DNA of 64,000 nt, taken from positions 5,972,802-6,036,801 of the forward strand of contig NC_036445.1 of assembly GCF_002775205.1 (NCBI RefSeq). The letters run 5' to 3'. Position 1 is the stretch's first letter. Each line of letters opens with the position of its first letter. The stretch comes from Xiphophorus maculatus (taxonomy: Eukaryota; Chordata; Actinopteri; Cyprinodontiformes; Poeciliidae). Under the pieces are notes generated by a model. That model ran no database searches and was not told the DNA's origin. It was given only the letters and a program-made list of their open reading frames with translations. Position numbers and translations under genes: made by a program. Positions 43,783-55,379 of this stretch are shown piece by piece.

Positions 43783-45323
43783 CAGCTGTTAAGTTAGCAG
43801 TCTTTGCTATGATTACATGTTGCATAAGAATTTTTTGGTTTTGTATAATTAAGTTGTCTTAGCAATGTGGTGTTTTACTAGCTGCAAGCCTTAGTTATCT
43901 TAGTTAGCATAAATAAATGGTCGAAATATATGATGGTGTCCACAATAAACCCATTATTTACCAGAGAAAACTTAAACTTTCAGTGGAAATTCTGAAGTAA
44001 TCTGTCAACAACATTTCACTGTATGAAGAAGTACCTGTATCTATGGTATACAATATTTTACAGCTTAGACTAAGCTTCTTTTTTGTTTGTCGTTCATTAT
44101 TGGTTTATATAACACATTTTACTAGATTAATTTTTATATTTAATTATTTTCCTGTATAAGTAGGGTCATTTATATATGTTCAGCCTAAAGTACTGTGCCA
44201 CAGAGCTCATTGTTTGCAAATAAAACAGGAAATGTTTTTTTTCCATCTTTGACAATGCAGGTGCCTTCGGCTTCAAACTAAAAGCTTGGCATTGAGGTGA
44301 AATGTGAGTCAACTGGCCACGTACGCAAGGTAATTGTTGGAGATGAATAGGTGTATAATTTTAAGCCTTATTCAATTTAGGTATTCATTCAGAGACAAAG
44401 AATAGCACTCATCTCAAATTGTGGGTCATGTCCTCATGCATGCTTATAATCAGTCACACAAACTGAACATATAGGCAACAAGCAAACAGCAAAGCTCCTT
44501 TCATGGTTTTGAAAGCAGACAATAATGGGTTTTAATCAGCTTATTGCAGACACTATGAATGTGAGTGAACATCGTCTGTCTTTAGACAGAATAATCTCAG
44601 ACAAACTTTATGCAAATCACATGCTACTATTTACTGTGTATTTGTTACTGAAAAATCCATTCTGACTGTTTACAATTACTTGTAGTTAATATATTAATGT
44701 TAATATGTATATACATTTGGAATATGATCAAAACAGGAAATTTACATCATGGATGTGCAGCAGACAAACAAGCAGCATCCGTGTCAGGTAAACATGTCAA
44801 TATAAACCAAAATCTCTGCAAAATGCTTCAAACATCTTGTTAGATCTCATCAGCTACAAAGACTGAAGGCAGTATGAAAACAAAAAGATTTCCAACCTCC
44901 TTCAAGCAATGTGTATTAATGAAGTGTATGTGCTTCTCATGTTTTTAGCAAACTGAAAACAGATCCCTGTCACACCCATCACCATTGTTGTTCAGCTTTT
45001 GACAATGGATTTTTGAACATTGATACTAAGTACTTCAATACAAGTTCCAGAAGTTTCCTTGGGATCCTTTTTTGCTTTGCAGCACACATGTTATTTCAGA
45101 GAGTTTTGGTTACCAGTGCTCAGCTTCATAATGCGCTTACATTTCTTTTAATTGTACACAACTGTGAATTTGGGGAAACCTTAAGGGAGATTTAGAAAGT
45201 TTTAATAATTGCTTTTCTCTATTATCTCTAGGAATTTATTTAAACACCCTCCATGTAAAAGGAACACACAAACAATACAATTATTGCCTATCTCAATATT
45301 ACTGACTTTCAAAACAAGTGGAG

Positions 45324-45353
45324 TTCCTAACCTCCTTCCAAAGAGGTTAGGAA
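45324..45353. repeat. 11-bp inverted repeat
   Basis: Arms TTCCTAACCTC (45,324-45,334) and GAGGTTAGGAA (45,343-45,353), with an 8-nt loop. Confidence 0.8.
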
Positions 45354-45800
45354 GGTCTCTCTAATCTTTTGCGTCCTCCACAGATTCTCTTTCAAATTCA
45401 AGTTGGCAGAATAACTGGATCTCTCCAAAATGTTGTTACTCCAACATATTTGTCAACATGTTAAAACACTTAAAGAGTAATTTAAAACTAAATCTGCCAG
45501 GGGTATCAATAATTTTGGAATTAACTGTTATACTTTATGGAATGTTACCTCTATTTATTTACTTGAAGACTAATTACATTTGGATTCAACACAAATGTAC
45601 TTAATGTACTTTGTACTTAAAAGATGAAAAGCTTGTGTTATCTTAAGTGATTGTTAGTGTTTGTTAGTATGAACTACAGTAATTAACGTTATAATTATGT
45701 CATAGATAATAACATAAATAATTCCAGTAAAAAAAACGGTTTGGTTGTTATGCCACAAAACCTTTTGTTTTTATGCTTCCAATAAACTTACATAATAAAA

Positions 45801-45834
45801 TTATGCTTTTGGAAATTTTATTCCAAAAGCATAA
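45801..45834. repeat. 14-bp inverted repeat
   Basis: Arms TTATGCTTTTGGAA (45,801-45,814) and TTCCAAAAGCATAA (45,821-45,834), with a 6-nt loop. It is not followed by a T-run. Confidence 0.85.
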
Positions 45835-47023
45835 AATCTGAATTTTGGTAAAAGGAAATGACTCAACACTTTTTAGAGTGTAATTTTGACGTTTTTATGA
45901 TTTGTAGAAACATGGACGTGAAAAATGACACCAGTGAACTCCATAGACAAGATTTGTGTGTGTAAGTTTGAATTTCATTTTTCAAATCCACACAAGGTTA
46001 AGGCTCACATATGCATGCAGTCAATTTAAAAGTGATTGAAAGAAATTGTGTTTGGGTACGTTATATCTCTTGTGAAAGAAATAGTGTTCTGTCTATTTCA
46101 TTGTTTTTTCTTATTAATATTGTCTTCCTTTAAATTGGAAATAATGTGTAAAGTAAGATACATAAGAGGGCAGGGTCAAAAACCTTTTTACTTCTGCCTA
46201 CCTCCTTTTCAAACAAATGGCTATGTAAATATGTACCGTGTGGTGTGTGAATGTAAATGTGAATATGTTGGAAATAAACCAATAAACAAAACAAAATTTT
46301 GATGCAAATGATAAATGCATCAAAGTGCCACAAAGCTTGAAAAATTCTAATAACAATTCTGACAGGGTTAAAATTTTACATTAAATAAACAATCCACAAA
46401 TCCCTTGATGTTTTTATGGGACAGTTTCCCCATCATGTAGTGCAAAGTTTTGATGAAAAGTTGAAGCAGTTCTGTCATCTGGAGTGGAGAAGCTCTTTTA
46501 GTGTTGTGCCCAAGAATTCTATGTTCTTTAGGCCACAAAGAGGTATTTGTTGTGTGGAAGGGTTTTATGGTTCGGAGAGAAAGAGGGGATCTGATTTCAC
46601 ATTGTGTTCAGCAGAAACCAGAAGACTCCCTATACAATCACACTGCAGGGCTCTGAAATCTCACCTTTATTCTTATAGACTTTTCGAAGACCTTATTCAC
46701 TGTTTTTTTATTCCTTTTTTTTATAAAACTTGAATTGCTAGCTAGACGACTTCAGAGCACACTTATGATAGGAACCTAACACTTCAAACAACTATAATGC
46801 TATCTTCTTTTCTGGGTATTATGCTCACAAAACTGGGATGAAGTGGCATTTTGAGAACAGATAGAATTTAATTCTTGCTTTGTAAAGAATTTATTTGATG
46901 CCTTTGCTCTGAATAAGCGCTTAAAAGAGGCATTTAAAGTCATCCCTAAGGTTGACCACATTTGGGGCTTAATCAGAACTATAACCAGACATTAAAGAAT
47001 TTTCATCTACAGTTCTGGGTGCT

Positions 47024-47301
47024 TTGGAAATCCCCACTTCCCCCCCTAGAAAGTGTTTACCTGTACTTATTACCACATCATTTTTAAGACCCACCCAGCA
47101 ACGGCAGTGTGCCTCCAGTCCCCTCCTCCGACATGGTGCAGGTGAGAGTTTCCACTTGTTACACTGTGGTGGAGTCAGGAGGAAGAAAACTGGGGGAGGA
47201 GGAGGTAACAGAGAGCAACAAAGAAAGGGAACTCCAGAGAGAGAAAAAGCTTACTTAACTTCAACCTAAGTTGAGATAAAGGCATCCAGAGTGTATCACA
47301 G
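47024..47301 (+). other. 5' UTR exon of the mucin/LU gene (start unknown)
   Basis: The purine-rich exon ends 'tgtatcacag' before the strong donor 'gtaagtgga'. It joins the coding exon at 48,913. The 5' limit is approximate. Short open frames within it are not in phase with the main frame. Confidence 0.45.
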
Positions 47302-48845
47302 GTAAGTGGATTTTATTCAATTGTTTTCGGCTAACCAAGTCTCCGAAGTCAAAAAAAAAGGAAAATAATAAAGTGCAGGTTGGGAAAAACAGGATCATGT
47401 AACTGGAAAATTTGTTATTTGGAGAGCATATGTTGTCCTGTATTTTCTTTTCCAAGTAAACATTTCAGTTAAAGAAACTCATATGTTTCTTATGTGTAAA
47501 CATATCACTGCTTTTGTCTTTCATATCAAACATTCTTTATTTTTTAAAAATCCCAAACTATGCTCTGCCTTCACAAATGTCTACGATGTATGTCGTCTTT
47601 CCTTTAAAACAATTACTATCTTTAAAATTATGTAATTTCTAGGATTCTGATAGCCAACATGTCCAAATGTCAGAGTTGGATCTTGTGCATTTTACCTTGA
47701 ACTCAACCATCCTACCTTTGAGGCTGCATCACTAAAAAATAAAACTAGTGTTTCTCAAACCTCTGTAACATTCTCAGCAGGTTACAGAAGAGACTTCTTT
47801 AAAATGTAATATAAACTCCAACTTTTATTGGAAAATTTCCACTTTCATAACATTTAAAAAAAAAATCAAGGTTAAACTCTCCTTACAAATACAACATTTT
47901 GGGATTCCTTGTTGAGATGGAAGCTGAAGTGACCGATGTTGTCATCAGTTTCCAGGGTGTAGCACCCACAGGAGCTCAAACTGGGATCCAGGGAAGAAAG
48001 GAACAAAACAAGTCATGCCACTATAGCAGCTCTCCCAATGGGACTGATCAGGGAACAAACACATTTTAATTGTGCTCAATGATAAACTGCCGCAAACCAA
48101 GACACTTGAGGTGTAATTGCGTGACCCAATGCTGAACTAATTTTTGCAGAAGTTACTTCATAGAGGGAGCAGGCTCATATTTTACAGCATTTGCAGCATT
48201 CACTGCATTTTGAGTTTGCATTGTGTTTTTGGGAGAAGTGGGAGGTTCATAGATATTTCTCTATGGACTTAATTTTTAATTAATCTTTAAAAAGACATCA
48301 GTGAAACTGTTTTTTTCTTCTACTAAATCTTTATTTAGTAGAATCGCAAAGACATTGAGACAAAGACATCTTTCACAAGGTGACCTGACCAAAAAAGGCA
48401 GCAGTACACGTCACTGCGGACGATGTAAACAAACGAAAATAACTAAAACAAACTTTTAAAATATTTTTTAAAAAGTAACAATTTCATATGTAAAAGTAGA
48501 AGTTTCTTGCTCTGTGACCGGCTTCACCAAACAATTATGAGCTCACTTTTCCTCAGAACAGTGAGAGGATTGTAAAATGAGAAGATCTCACATCAAAAGA
48601 ACTGGGCAGGTGGGTTACAATGAATGAGTATGGTTGTTATTCAGAAACCTATTATCATTGGTAATCAGTCTAAGTTGAAATCGCATCGCTGTCTGTCACA
48701 TAGACCTTTTATCTGTTCATTAATGCTCAGTTTATTTTGCTGCCAGACAGGTATCGTTTGTCATTAAGTTTGTTGACTTTCAAAGCAGAACAAACAAATT
48801 ACTTTGGTTTAATTATGGAAGTTCAGTTTTAGATATTACATGCTA

Positions 48846-48903
48846 CATCTGAATTTCCCCTCTGTGGGACAATAAAGGTTATTTCTATTCTATTTTATTT
48901 TTG
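48846..48903 (+). mobile_element. LINE 3' tail remnant
   Basis: 'gaatttcccctctgtgggac' followed by 'aataaaggttatttctattc' and T-rich repeats is the typical 3' end of several teleost LINE families. Only the tail is visible. Its T-rich end runs directly into the acceptor at 48,912. Confidence 0.6.
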
Positions 48904-48951
48904 TTTTTGTAGGTTGGGCACAGAGCTGTCTCCGTTTCTTCCAGTAGCATA

Positions 48952-48982
48952 ATGGCTTCAGTCGTTTTTAAAAAGGACACAG
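48952..48982 (+). CDS. mucin/LU gene coding exon 1
   Basis: Exon 48,913-48,982 lies between 'tttttgtag' and 'gtatgggt'. The ATG has A at -3 and G at +4. It encodes MASVVFKKDT plus one base, the n-region of the signal peptide. Confidence 0.7.
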
Positions 48983-51900
48983 GTATGGGTCAATTTCTGT
49001 GAATTTAAAACTTTTGTTGAGATTTATAAACATGGTAATCCTTGTGGTTTTAATCACTTACTAATTTCTAAATCCTGAAAAGTATAGGATAAGCACAGAA
49101 CAGGGTCAAACAAACTGAATTTTTATTTTATTCTCAAAAAGACAGAAAAACACAGGAAAAGATATTAAAATAATTTAGAAAATTATATTGTGGATTATGA
49201 GTAAGAAAAAAAAATTGTGCACCAAATTCTAAAATCCTATCTTGTCCCATTCTCTGAACTTGACTGTCAGTGTTTTTAGAGGCCATGCAGTGTCACTTCT
49301 TCAAACATCTTATCTGATCATTCTATTTCCTTTTAGCATTTCCTTAGATTTTCCATGTAGTAATCTTTGCTCCAACAGTCTTTTTCTTTAGTGATGAAGC
49401 TTTAGTCACTGAGTTCACATGAAGCCCCTGACAGTTGACTTCATTCACAATTTTCTTTATGGAAAAGCTGTACCTGATACATCCAGGTGCTTTTATAACT
49501 CTACAAGAGTGATCCTTTGCACTTTAACAGCCCTTCATAATTTTCTTCTGACCCCTAAGGTGAAGTAAAAACATACCTTGAAAATTAAATGCTCACTCTG
49601 AATTTGACTCTGGATCAGTCTGACATTTCTAAATAGATTCTGTTTGTTAAAATGTTAAAAGAAAATGTCATGAACAGAAACCCCAAAGTGCAAATAAAAA
49701 AAAAAAATGCTTTTTCATGTGGATGAAAAATTATATGAATAACTGTGTTAACAACAGGCAAAAGTACATCTAATCTTACTGGATTGTTTGTTCTGTAGTT
49801 TTAAATGACATATAACCATAGAAAAAAACAACATAATGGAGATATAAACAAGTAATCCTTTCCAAGTTATTATTGCATTATTTATGAAATTATTATTAAT
49901 TATTAAAGCCATTCCTGTAGGCAGCATAAATGTGAGCACAAAAGATAAATGCAAGTAAAAAAAAAGATATTTTACAAAACTACTAAATGTGAAATTCAAA
50001 GCAAAAGTCAGACAAGCCAAATTAAACAGATTTACACTTAATGTCAGTAGCTCTGCTGATGTTAAAGGGGAAGACTTCATAACTACTGCCCTGGCCTAAA
50101 GCCAGTTTACTAGCTTGAAAAAGTAAAAAGCAATAATTTTTCTCCTGAAATTTTTATCCAATTAGCACAGTGCTAATTGGATAGCACAATGGCTCCAAAT
50201 TCAAGCCATTTTTTTTTTAATTTGGAGATTAAAAATTAGATTTAATCATTAATCGTTCAGTGGACACTGTTGTATATTCTTGCAAGAGCTGTTTTTAAAA
50301 TCAACTTTACCAGCAGTTTCCTTAATAAGATGGGTTCATACAATACAGTACCTCACCTGTAGGGAGGTAATTACTGAACCCTGGCAAACAGTCAACAGTT
50401 TACAACCACAATTCTTAATGTCCTGCACTATATGTTTATTGCAAAGTCCTGCAGGCTGGGCTTTATAATCTTCCAAGACATATGTTTGTAACTCTGCAGT
50501 AAACTTTATATCTGGTATCTTTCCCATAATGTCTGTTTGTGCAGGTATTTTTTGCCTCCTCCTATCAGGATTTCTGCTGCCTTCAGTATTTATGTCTGGG
50601 CAAACCACAGCTGCAGACATGAGCACAACTTCTTCCCCTACTGACCCAGCAACAACGACAACTGCCTCCACCATGAATACCACCACTTCTGCAGCAAACC
50701 TCACCATGACCATTTCAACAGCAACCTCAAATACCAACCAGGCTGCTAGCATGACTAGTAGCAGTTCAGCAGCTACCCTTACTCAGAGCACCATGTCCAC
50801 CACTTATGGAGGTACTGTAATGTCTACTGCCATCCAGTCTCCCACAACCAACTCAGATTCAGTATCTCAAAACACCCACTCTACATCAACCACCTCTGGA
50901 GGCCCAACATCAGTAAGCACCCACTCTCCTTCAACCACCTCTGGAGGTCCATCATCACATAGTACCCACTCTGCCTCAAGCACCTCCGGAGGTTCCTCAT
51001 CATTCAGCACCCACTCTCCTTCAACCACCTCTGGAGGTCCATCATCACATATCATCACTCATCACTCTGCCTCAAGCACCTCCGGAGGTTCCTCATCATC
51101 CAGCACCCACTCTCCTTCAACCACCTCTGGAGGTCCATCATCACATATCATCACTCATCACTCTGCCTCAAGCACCTCCGGAGGTTCCTCATCATCCAGC
51201 ACCCACTCTCCTTCAACCACCTCTGGAGGTCCATCATCACATAGTACCCACTCTGCCTCAAGCACCTCCGGAGGTTCCTCATCATCCGGCACCCATTCAA
51301 TTTCAGCCACCTCAGAAGGCACGGTATTTAGCTGCTCTCAAATGCCTCACATGTTATAAGTCAGGGTAAATGCAGGTAGACAACCAGAATACCAACTTTG
51401 CTTTCTCAACTTATATGTATACCTCTATACATATACTTGTAAGTACACAAGTAGTCCTCCTTTTATAGCAAAGAATTGTGAAATAGAACTTGGGAAGATT
51501 CTGACTATAACTTTTTTGTGAAAGATGTATGTTTTTCAGCTGGCAGCTGGTTTCTACAAAAAGGATTGCATCCCATCTGACTTTTAGATTCTTTAGGAAC
51601 TAGTGATGCGCTGACAAATTTTGGGTTAAGAGAATCCGCTTGACTAGCCTATGAGTCTATATAGACTCAAAGTCATATTAGTGTTTTTAGTAATACTAAG
51701 GTGTTTCAAAAATGTTGTCAGGGAAGTGCAGTAGCTGTAAGAAGGTTTTTAATCATCCACTGTATTTTCTAGGATGGCATGTCAGCTGTTCGGCCAGTCT
51801 GTTACAACAGACTTTGGACAGGTGCTAGTTATTTCACTCTGACCATTCAGATCTCTTACAGTTTTGGTTGTTTTGTACCTGATGTTTTGGGGTGCTAAAA

Positions 51901-54900
51901 TTGCCCATCTGCCACAAGATGTCAATTGGTATCTACTTTGGGAACCTTTCATCAAATTGGCAAAGGAGTGCACTGAGCTTTCAAGAAGCCCTGCACATGT
52001 TGCCTCATACTCTGTTTTATTCTATTAAACTTTCAATCACAGTATGCTATGGAACCTCAAGCAATAAAATTCTGTCTTGTAATGTATTTTCTAGTTGCAG
52101 TTATAGTCCAAGATGTTATTATGAAACCCTATATATAAAGTTTAACATTGATGGCCTATATTAGGTTTGAAATTCTCATTTGGGAGAAAGGCCTGAAGTC
52201 GGTCTTGAGTTTTGTGATAGTGTCAACTTATAAACCCTTCATCATTGTACTTTGCCAAGAAATAAAGAAATACTAAAGAGATAACAGACTAGCTAACTAG
52301 TAGCCCCAAAATGATCCTGAGATTTGATTTACCTCTCATTTCCCTTTCTACACTTTAAAACAATCTACATTACACTTGATCTCCACTTCAAAATCTAAAA
52401 CACTTAGATGGATCAAACCTGACCCTGATTATAGAATAAATGGGGTACCTTTAAAACAATTTCAAATTTCTTCAACCTTTTCATTTTCAATGCTTTTTAG
52501 AAACAGAACCACCTTGAAATTCAGTCAGCCAATCAAATATAATTATTGAAAACATTAAATATTGGATTTTTAGTTTTTCTAACATTATTGTTAAGCTCTT
52601 GTGTTGTCTTGTTGTGGTGCACCAAAAGTCTGAGAATGGTTATCAACCACAAATCTACGATGAGGGTATCTCTAATTGGAACCACAGGCAAGCTTGGAGT
52701 CTCAGCGGAGAGCATCCTGTTGGGAATATATGGAACCATGAGTTCTTTAAGATGAGGTGGAGAGATATGATTACCAGGAAAGCAGAAGGAGAGTCCAAGG
52801 CTTAAATTAGAGAAAGACCATGTCTCTTGCAGTTCTTCATAACTTGTTGAAGATGTCTGGATAACCTGATAGTTTTTAGTGAATTCTTAGAATATACTGA
52901 TTGTGAACAATTACAATATACCTGCTTTAAAATTTCCCAAATATGACGCCATTTCTCTATTTCAGGTAATATGACTGAGGAAAATAAAAACACCACATCA
53001 AATTCTTCAATGGAAATGGCAAGTCAATTTTATTATTATTAAAAATATAATATTATCACCATGTTTTTTATTTGTACTATATTGACCTTAATCGTGTGTC
53101 ACTCAATCTGTCTAAAACAGATAAATTGCCCTTCCTTCTCCTGCTATTGCTCTGATTGCTACTCAAAGTACAACAGTCAGAATAAATCTTATTGTTCTGC
53201 TGGAGAATCATGTCAGGTAAGGAAGTAAATAATTATTTTATACTCTGCTAATCAAGTCAATTAAATGATCAGATTATTAGTGTAGAAGGATTGTGAAAAA
53301 ATAAACATTTACAAAAGCATGTTTGTGTAATTTTGCAATGGATCAGCTGCTGAAATCAATGGACATGTGGTACAATGTGAGCTGCAGTGCCTCTTGTGTG
53401 GAAGATTGGAACAACACCTCTCAGCGTAACTGTTCTGTGAATTGCTGTAATTCCACTAGATGCGTTAAAGACATTTTTGCATCTATGATGATGATGATGA
53501 CAACCACAGGTAAAATACAGAAATTGCATTTGCATATTTCATCTTGTCTTGCTTGTCTTTCTCTTTACAGGTATATTTAAAAGTACTTGTTTATGTGTGT
53601 GATCTTGCACTCTTACATACCGTATGCTTTTCTTACATAATTTTAGTAGCTGCAACCACGACAACAAACGCTCCGCCAACAACAAGAACAACCTCAACAA
53701 CAGCAAACAAAGTAAAGGCCAAAATCTGTGAATGACCTTAGCATTTCCCTTCTCCTTACTTGTTAATATCTATAAGTTTACTATTTGCTTTGTACTTAAG
53801 ACTTTCAATTAACTATCAGAACTTGAATGTTCTGACATAATCACCCTGTTTTCTGTGTTGTGTTTTTTTTTTTTTTTACAGGGAAACAAATGTCACAAGG
53901 GTAGCTGTACTGGTGAAAACTGTTATAAAAATTTCAAGGATCTTGAAACCTGTTCTTCTACAAACCCACACTGTCAGGTATGATCTGTGAAAGGATTTTT
54001 TATAGCTTTTCTTTTATTTGTCTATGTGACATAAACCCAACACTCAACAGTAGGTGTAAAGTAAAACAGTCTAAGTAAAAGTCTAAAATAACTACAGTAT
54101 TTTTTTTCTGTTTGAAGTACAATTACCTCATTCGAAAAAAATATTTTCTCTAATAAGAGAGGGATTGATCAATGTTCTTGTACCTACTTAAATTGCACTG
54201 TGTGTTGTGGCAAGAGAAACTTGTTTGTCAGTTCCACTTTTGTAAAACAGTACAAGATAAGTTTTGCAAGTATGTTCATGCTCTCACACAGAAGATCTTA
54301 AAGTACATAGAATTGTTTTTATTTATTTACTACATTATTACTACCGTTGTTGTTGTTGTTGTTTTTAACAACAGCAATAATTTATTTTTGATTAATTTAT
54401 TAAAATATATATTTGTTAGATCACATTAAAGGGTGATTTTTTTTCTGTATCTTTCAACATGAGATGAGGCTACTGGGATAAAATATGCATTTACTCCAAG
54501 GCTTTTTGCATGTCTTTTATGGAGTGTGCAGAAGTGTGAAGAGGTTTGCAAGGTATCTAGTGCTACATGAGAATTAAAAAATAAAATAAAATGACATATG
54601 ACATAATATATCACAAAAAAGTCAGGAATATTGAAAGGTTGCATTAAGATTTTAAAACCGCTTTAAGTCTTTCTCTTTTTTCCTTTTTTATTTCTGAAGC
54701 ATAAATGAAAATAGACTAACTTTATGTTGCTTAGCACAATTTTATTCACTGGGCTTCACATTTAAAGAGTTAAAAACTTGTTGAAGTTCAAGCACCTACA
54801 TTTTTATTTTGATACTATTTTTTTTATATTATATATTGTCTTTTTCAGTTAAAAAAAGAGACTGCTAGCTCCGGCGTTGTTTGGACAGCAGGGTGCACCA

Positions 54901-55097
54901 ATTGCACTGGATATGCTGCCTGTACTGGAACCACAAACCCCCCATGTAACCTGGAGTGCTGCACTGCCACCACAACCTCCTGCCTGATTTTGAACGGCAC
55001 ACTGAATGTTCCGTCTTTCGCCACAAGAGGTCCCTATCTTCATATTGAGTTGATTGCTTCCTTGGTTTGCCTGCTTGCAATCACTCTGCTTCTGTGA
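48952..55097 (+). CDS. GPI-anchored mucin-like surface protein with two Cys-rich (LU-like) modules
   Basis: Exons 48952-48982, 50545-about 51318, 52966-53018, 53121-53216, 53347-53509, 53647-53711, 53882-53977 and 54849-55097. Exons 1 and 2 join to a signal peptide (MASVVFKKDT then GIFCLLLSGFLLPSVF). A Thr/Ser-rich stalk with 14-16-residue repeats follows (HSPSTTSGGPSSH / HSASSTSGGSSS). Then come two Cys-rich modules, each split over two exons: exons 4+5 and 7+8, separated by a Thr-rich exon 6. Exons 4 and 7 are both 96 nt in phase 0-0, and each module ends in C-x3-CC-x4-6-C, as in Ly6/uPAR (LU) domains. The C-terminus (LIASLVCLLAITLLL-stop) is a hydrophobic tail with no cytosolic part, as in GPI signals. 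Several N-x-S/T sites occur. It is probably an extracellular, heavily O-glycosylated protein. The end of exon 2 is uncertain: the phase-1 donor needed is a weak GC site at 51,319. LU assignment is by Cys pattern, not a search. Confidence 0.75.
50156..50182. repeat. 27-bp near-perfect palindrome
   Basis: ATCCAATTAGCAC and GTGCTAATTGGAT around a single A. Each arm has a CCAAT/ATTGG box. It lies in intron 2 of the mucin/LU gene, about 360 bp upstream of the stalk exon. Confidence 0.85.
50545..51318 (+). CDS. mucin/LU gene coding exon 2 (Ser/Thr repeat stalk)
   Basis: It begins after 'tgtttgtgcag' with the hydrophobic core of the signal peptide. The body is Thr/Ser-rich. Near-identical copies start at 50,988, 51,084, 51,180 and 51,270 (spacing 96, 96 and 90 bp). 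The open frame runs on to a TAA at 51,359. The only phase-1 exit near the end is 'gaaggcacgg' (a GC donor), so the border is provisional. An earlier GT donor at 50,813 ('ggaggtactg') would skip the repeats. The repeats may be collapsed or polymorphic. Confidence 0.65.
50880..51310 (+). repeat. coding minisatellite in the mucin stalk
   Basis: Alternating units for HSPSTTSGGPSSH and HSASSTSGGSSS form a 90-96 bp higher-order repeat. Two copies carry an extra HIITH segment, which accounts for the 6-bp length difference. The near-identity of copies indicates recent expansion. Confidence 0.85.
52966..53018 (+). CDS. mucin/LU gene coding exon 3
   Basis: 53 nt after 'tttctctatttcag'. Only phase-1 entry is open, giving NMTEENKNTTSNSSMEM. 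It exits at 'gaaatggcaagt', a GC donor of near-consensus form (GCAAGT). Confidence 0.5.
53121..53216 (+). CDS. mucin/LU gene coding exon 4 (module 1, first half)
   Basis: 96 nt, phase 0 to 0, between 'gtctaaaacag' and 'gtaaggaag'. It encodes INCPSFSCYCSDCYSKY through CSAGESCQ, with six Cys. Confidence 0.7.
53347..53509 (+). CDS. mucin/LU gene coding exon 5 (module 1, second half)
   Basis: After 'ttgcaatggatcag' and before 'gtaaaatac'. It contains NVSCSASCVEDWNNTSQRNC and NCCNSTRC, then an odd MMMMM run from (ATG)5 at 53,486-53,500. Confidence 0.65.
53647..53711 (+). CDS. mucin/LU gene coding exon 6 (Thr-rich linker)
   Basis: 65 nt, entered in phase 1 and left in phase 0. It encodes VAATTTTNAPPTTRTTSTTA and onward, a short O-glycosylation-type linker between the two Cys-rich modules. 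Confidence 0.65.
53882..53977 (+). CDS. mucin/LU gene coding exon 7 (module 2, first half)
   Basis: 96 nt, phase 0 to 0, after a long T-tract plus 'acag' and before 'gtatgatc'. It encodes GNKCHKGSCTGENCYKNF through CSSTNPHCQ. It matches exon 4 in length, phase and Cys spacing. Confidence 0.72.
54849..55097 (+). CDS. mucin/LU gene last coding exon (module 2, second half, GPI signal)
   Basis: After 'gtctttttcag'. It encodes GCTNCTGYAACTGTTNPPC, LECCTATTTSC, a spacer and the hydrophobic tail, ending in TGA. A polyadenylation signal AATAAA lies at 55,357-55,362. Confidence 0.75.
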   Translation, partial: LKKETASSGVVWTAGCTNCTGYAACTGTTNPPCNLECCTATTTSCLILNGTLNVPSFATRGPYLHIELIASLVCLLAITLLL

Positions 55098-55356
55098 GTG
55101 AGTGAGCATGCATTTGCTGTCCTCGCATTTCTTTATGCGTATCTCGTTGGGGTTCATCTGTAATTGTATGAATATGAAACTATGAAAAAGTCTCAGTTTC
55201 AATGTTGATTGTGTGTCCTGTGTTTTGCACTTCCAGTTCACATTCCTTTTTGTTTAAGCATGGCTTTGAACTTAATTGAGAGCATCCACCACAGGGAACT
55301 TCAACCTAATCCTAATTCTCATATTTCAATCTCATATATATTAATATAAATTATAT

Positions 55357-55362
55357 AATAAA
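55357..55362 (+). terminator. polyadenylation signal of the mucin/LU gene
   Basis: AATAAA 260 bp after the stop codon. Confidence 0.6.
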
Positions 55363-55379
55363 GACAAATTTGAGTAAAT

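Larger units (their letters stand above)
42950..46990. other. intergenic, no gene seen
   Basis: AT-rich sequence with short random open frames. It holds three perfect hairpins listed separately and a short repeated phrase ('ttagttatcttagttag') at about 43,300 and 43,893. Confidence 0.5.

Noticed and set aside
50336-50752. Minus-strand 138-codon frame rich in Val/Glu
   Set aside because: It is antisense to the Thr/Ser-rich stalk exon and is low complexity.
53323-53580. Start codon at 53,323 for a separate small protein
   Set aside because: This stretch is better explained as exon 5 of the mucin/LU gene with an acceptor at 53,346; the ATG lies in the intron.
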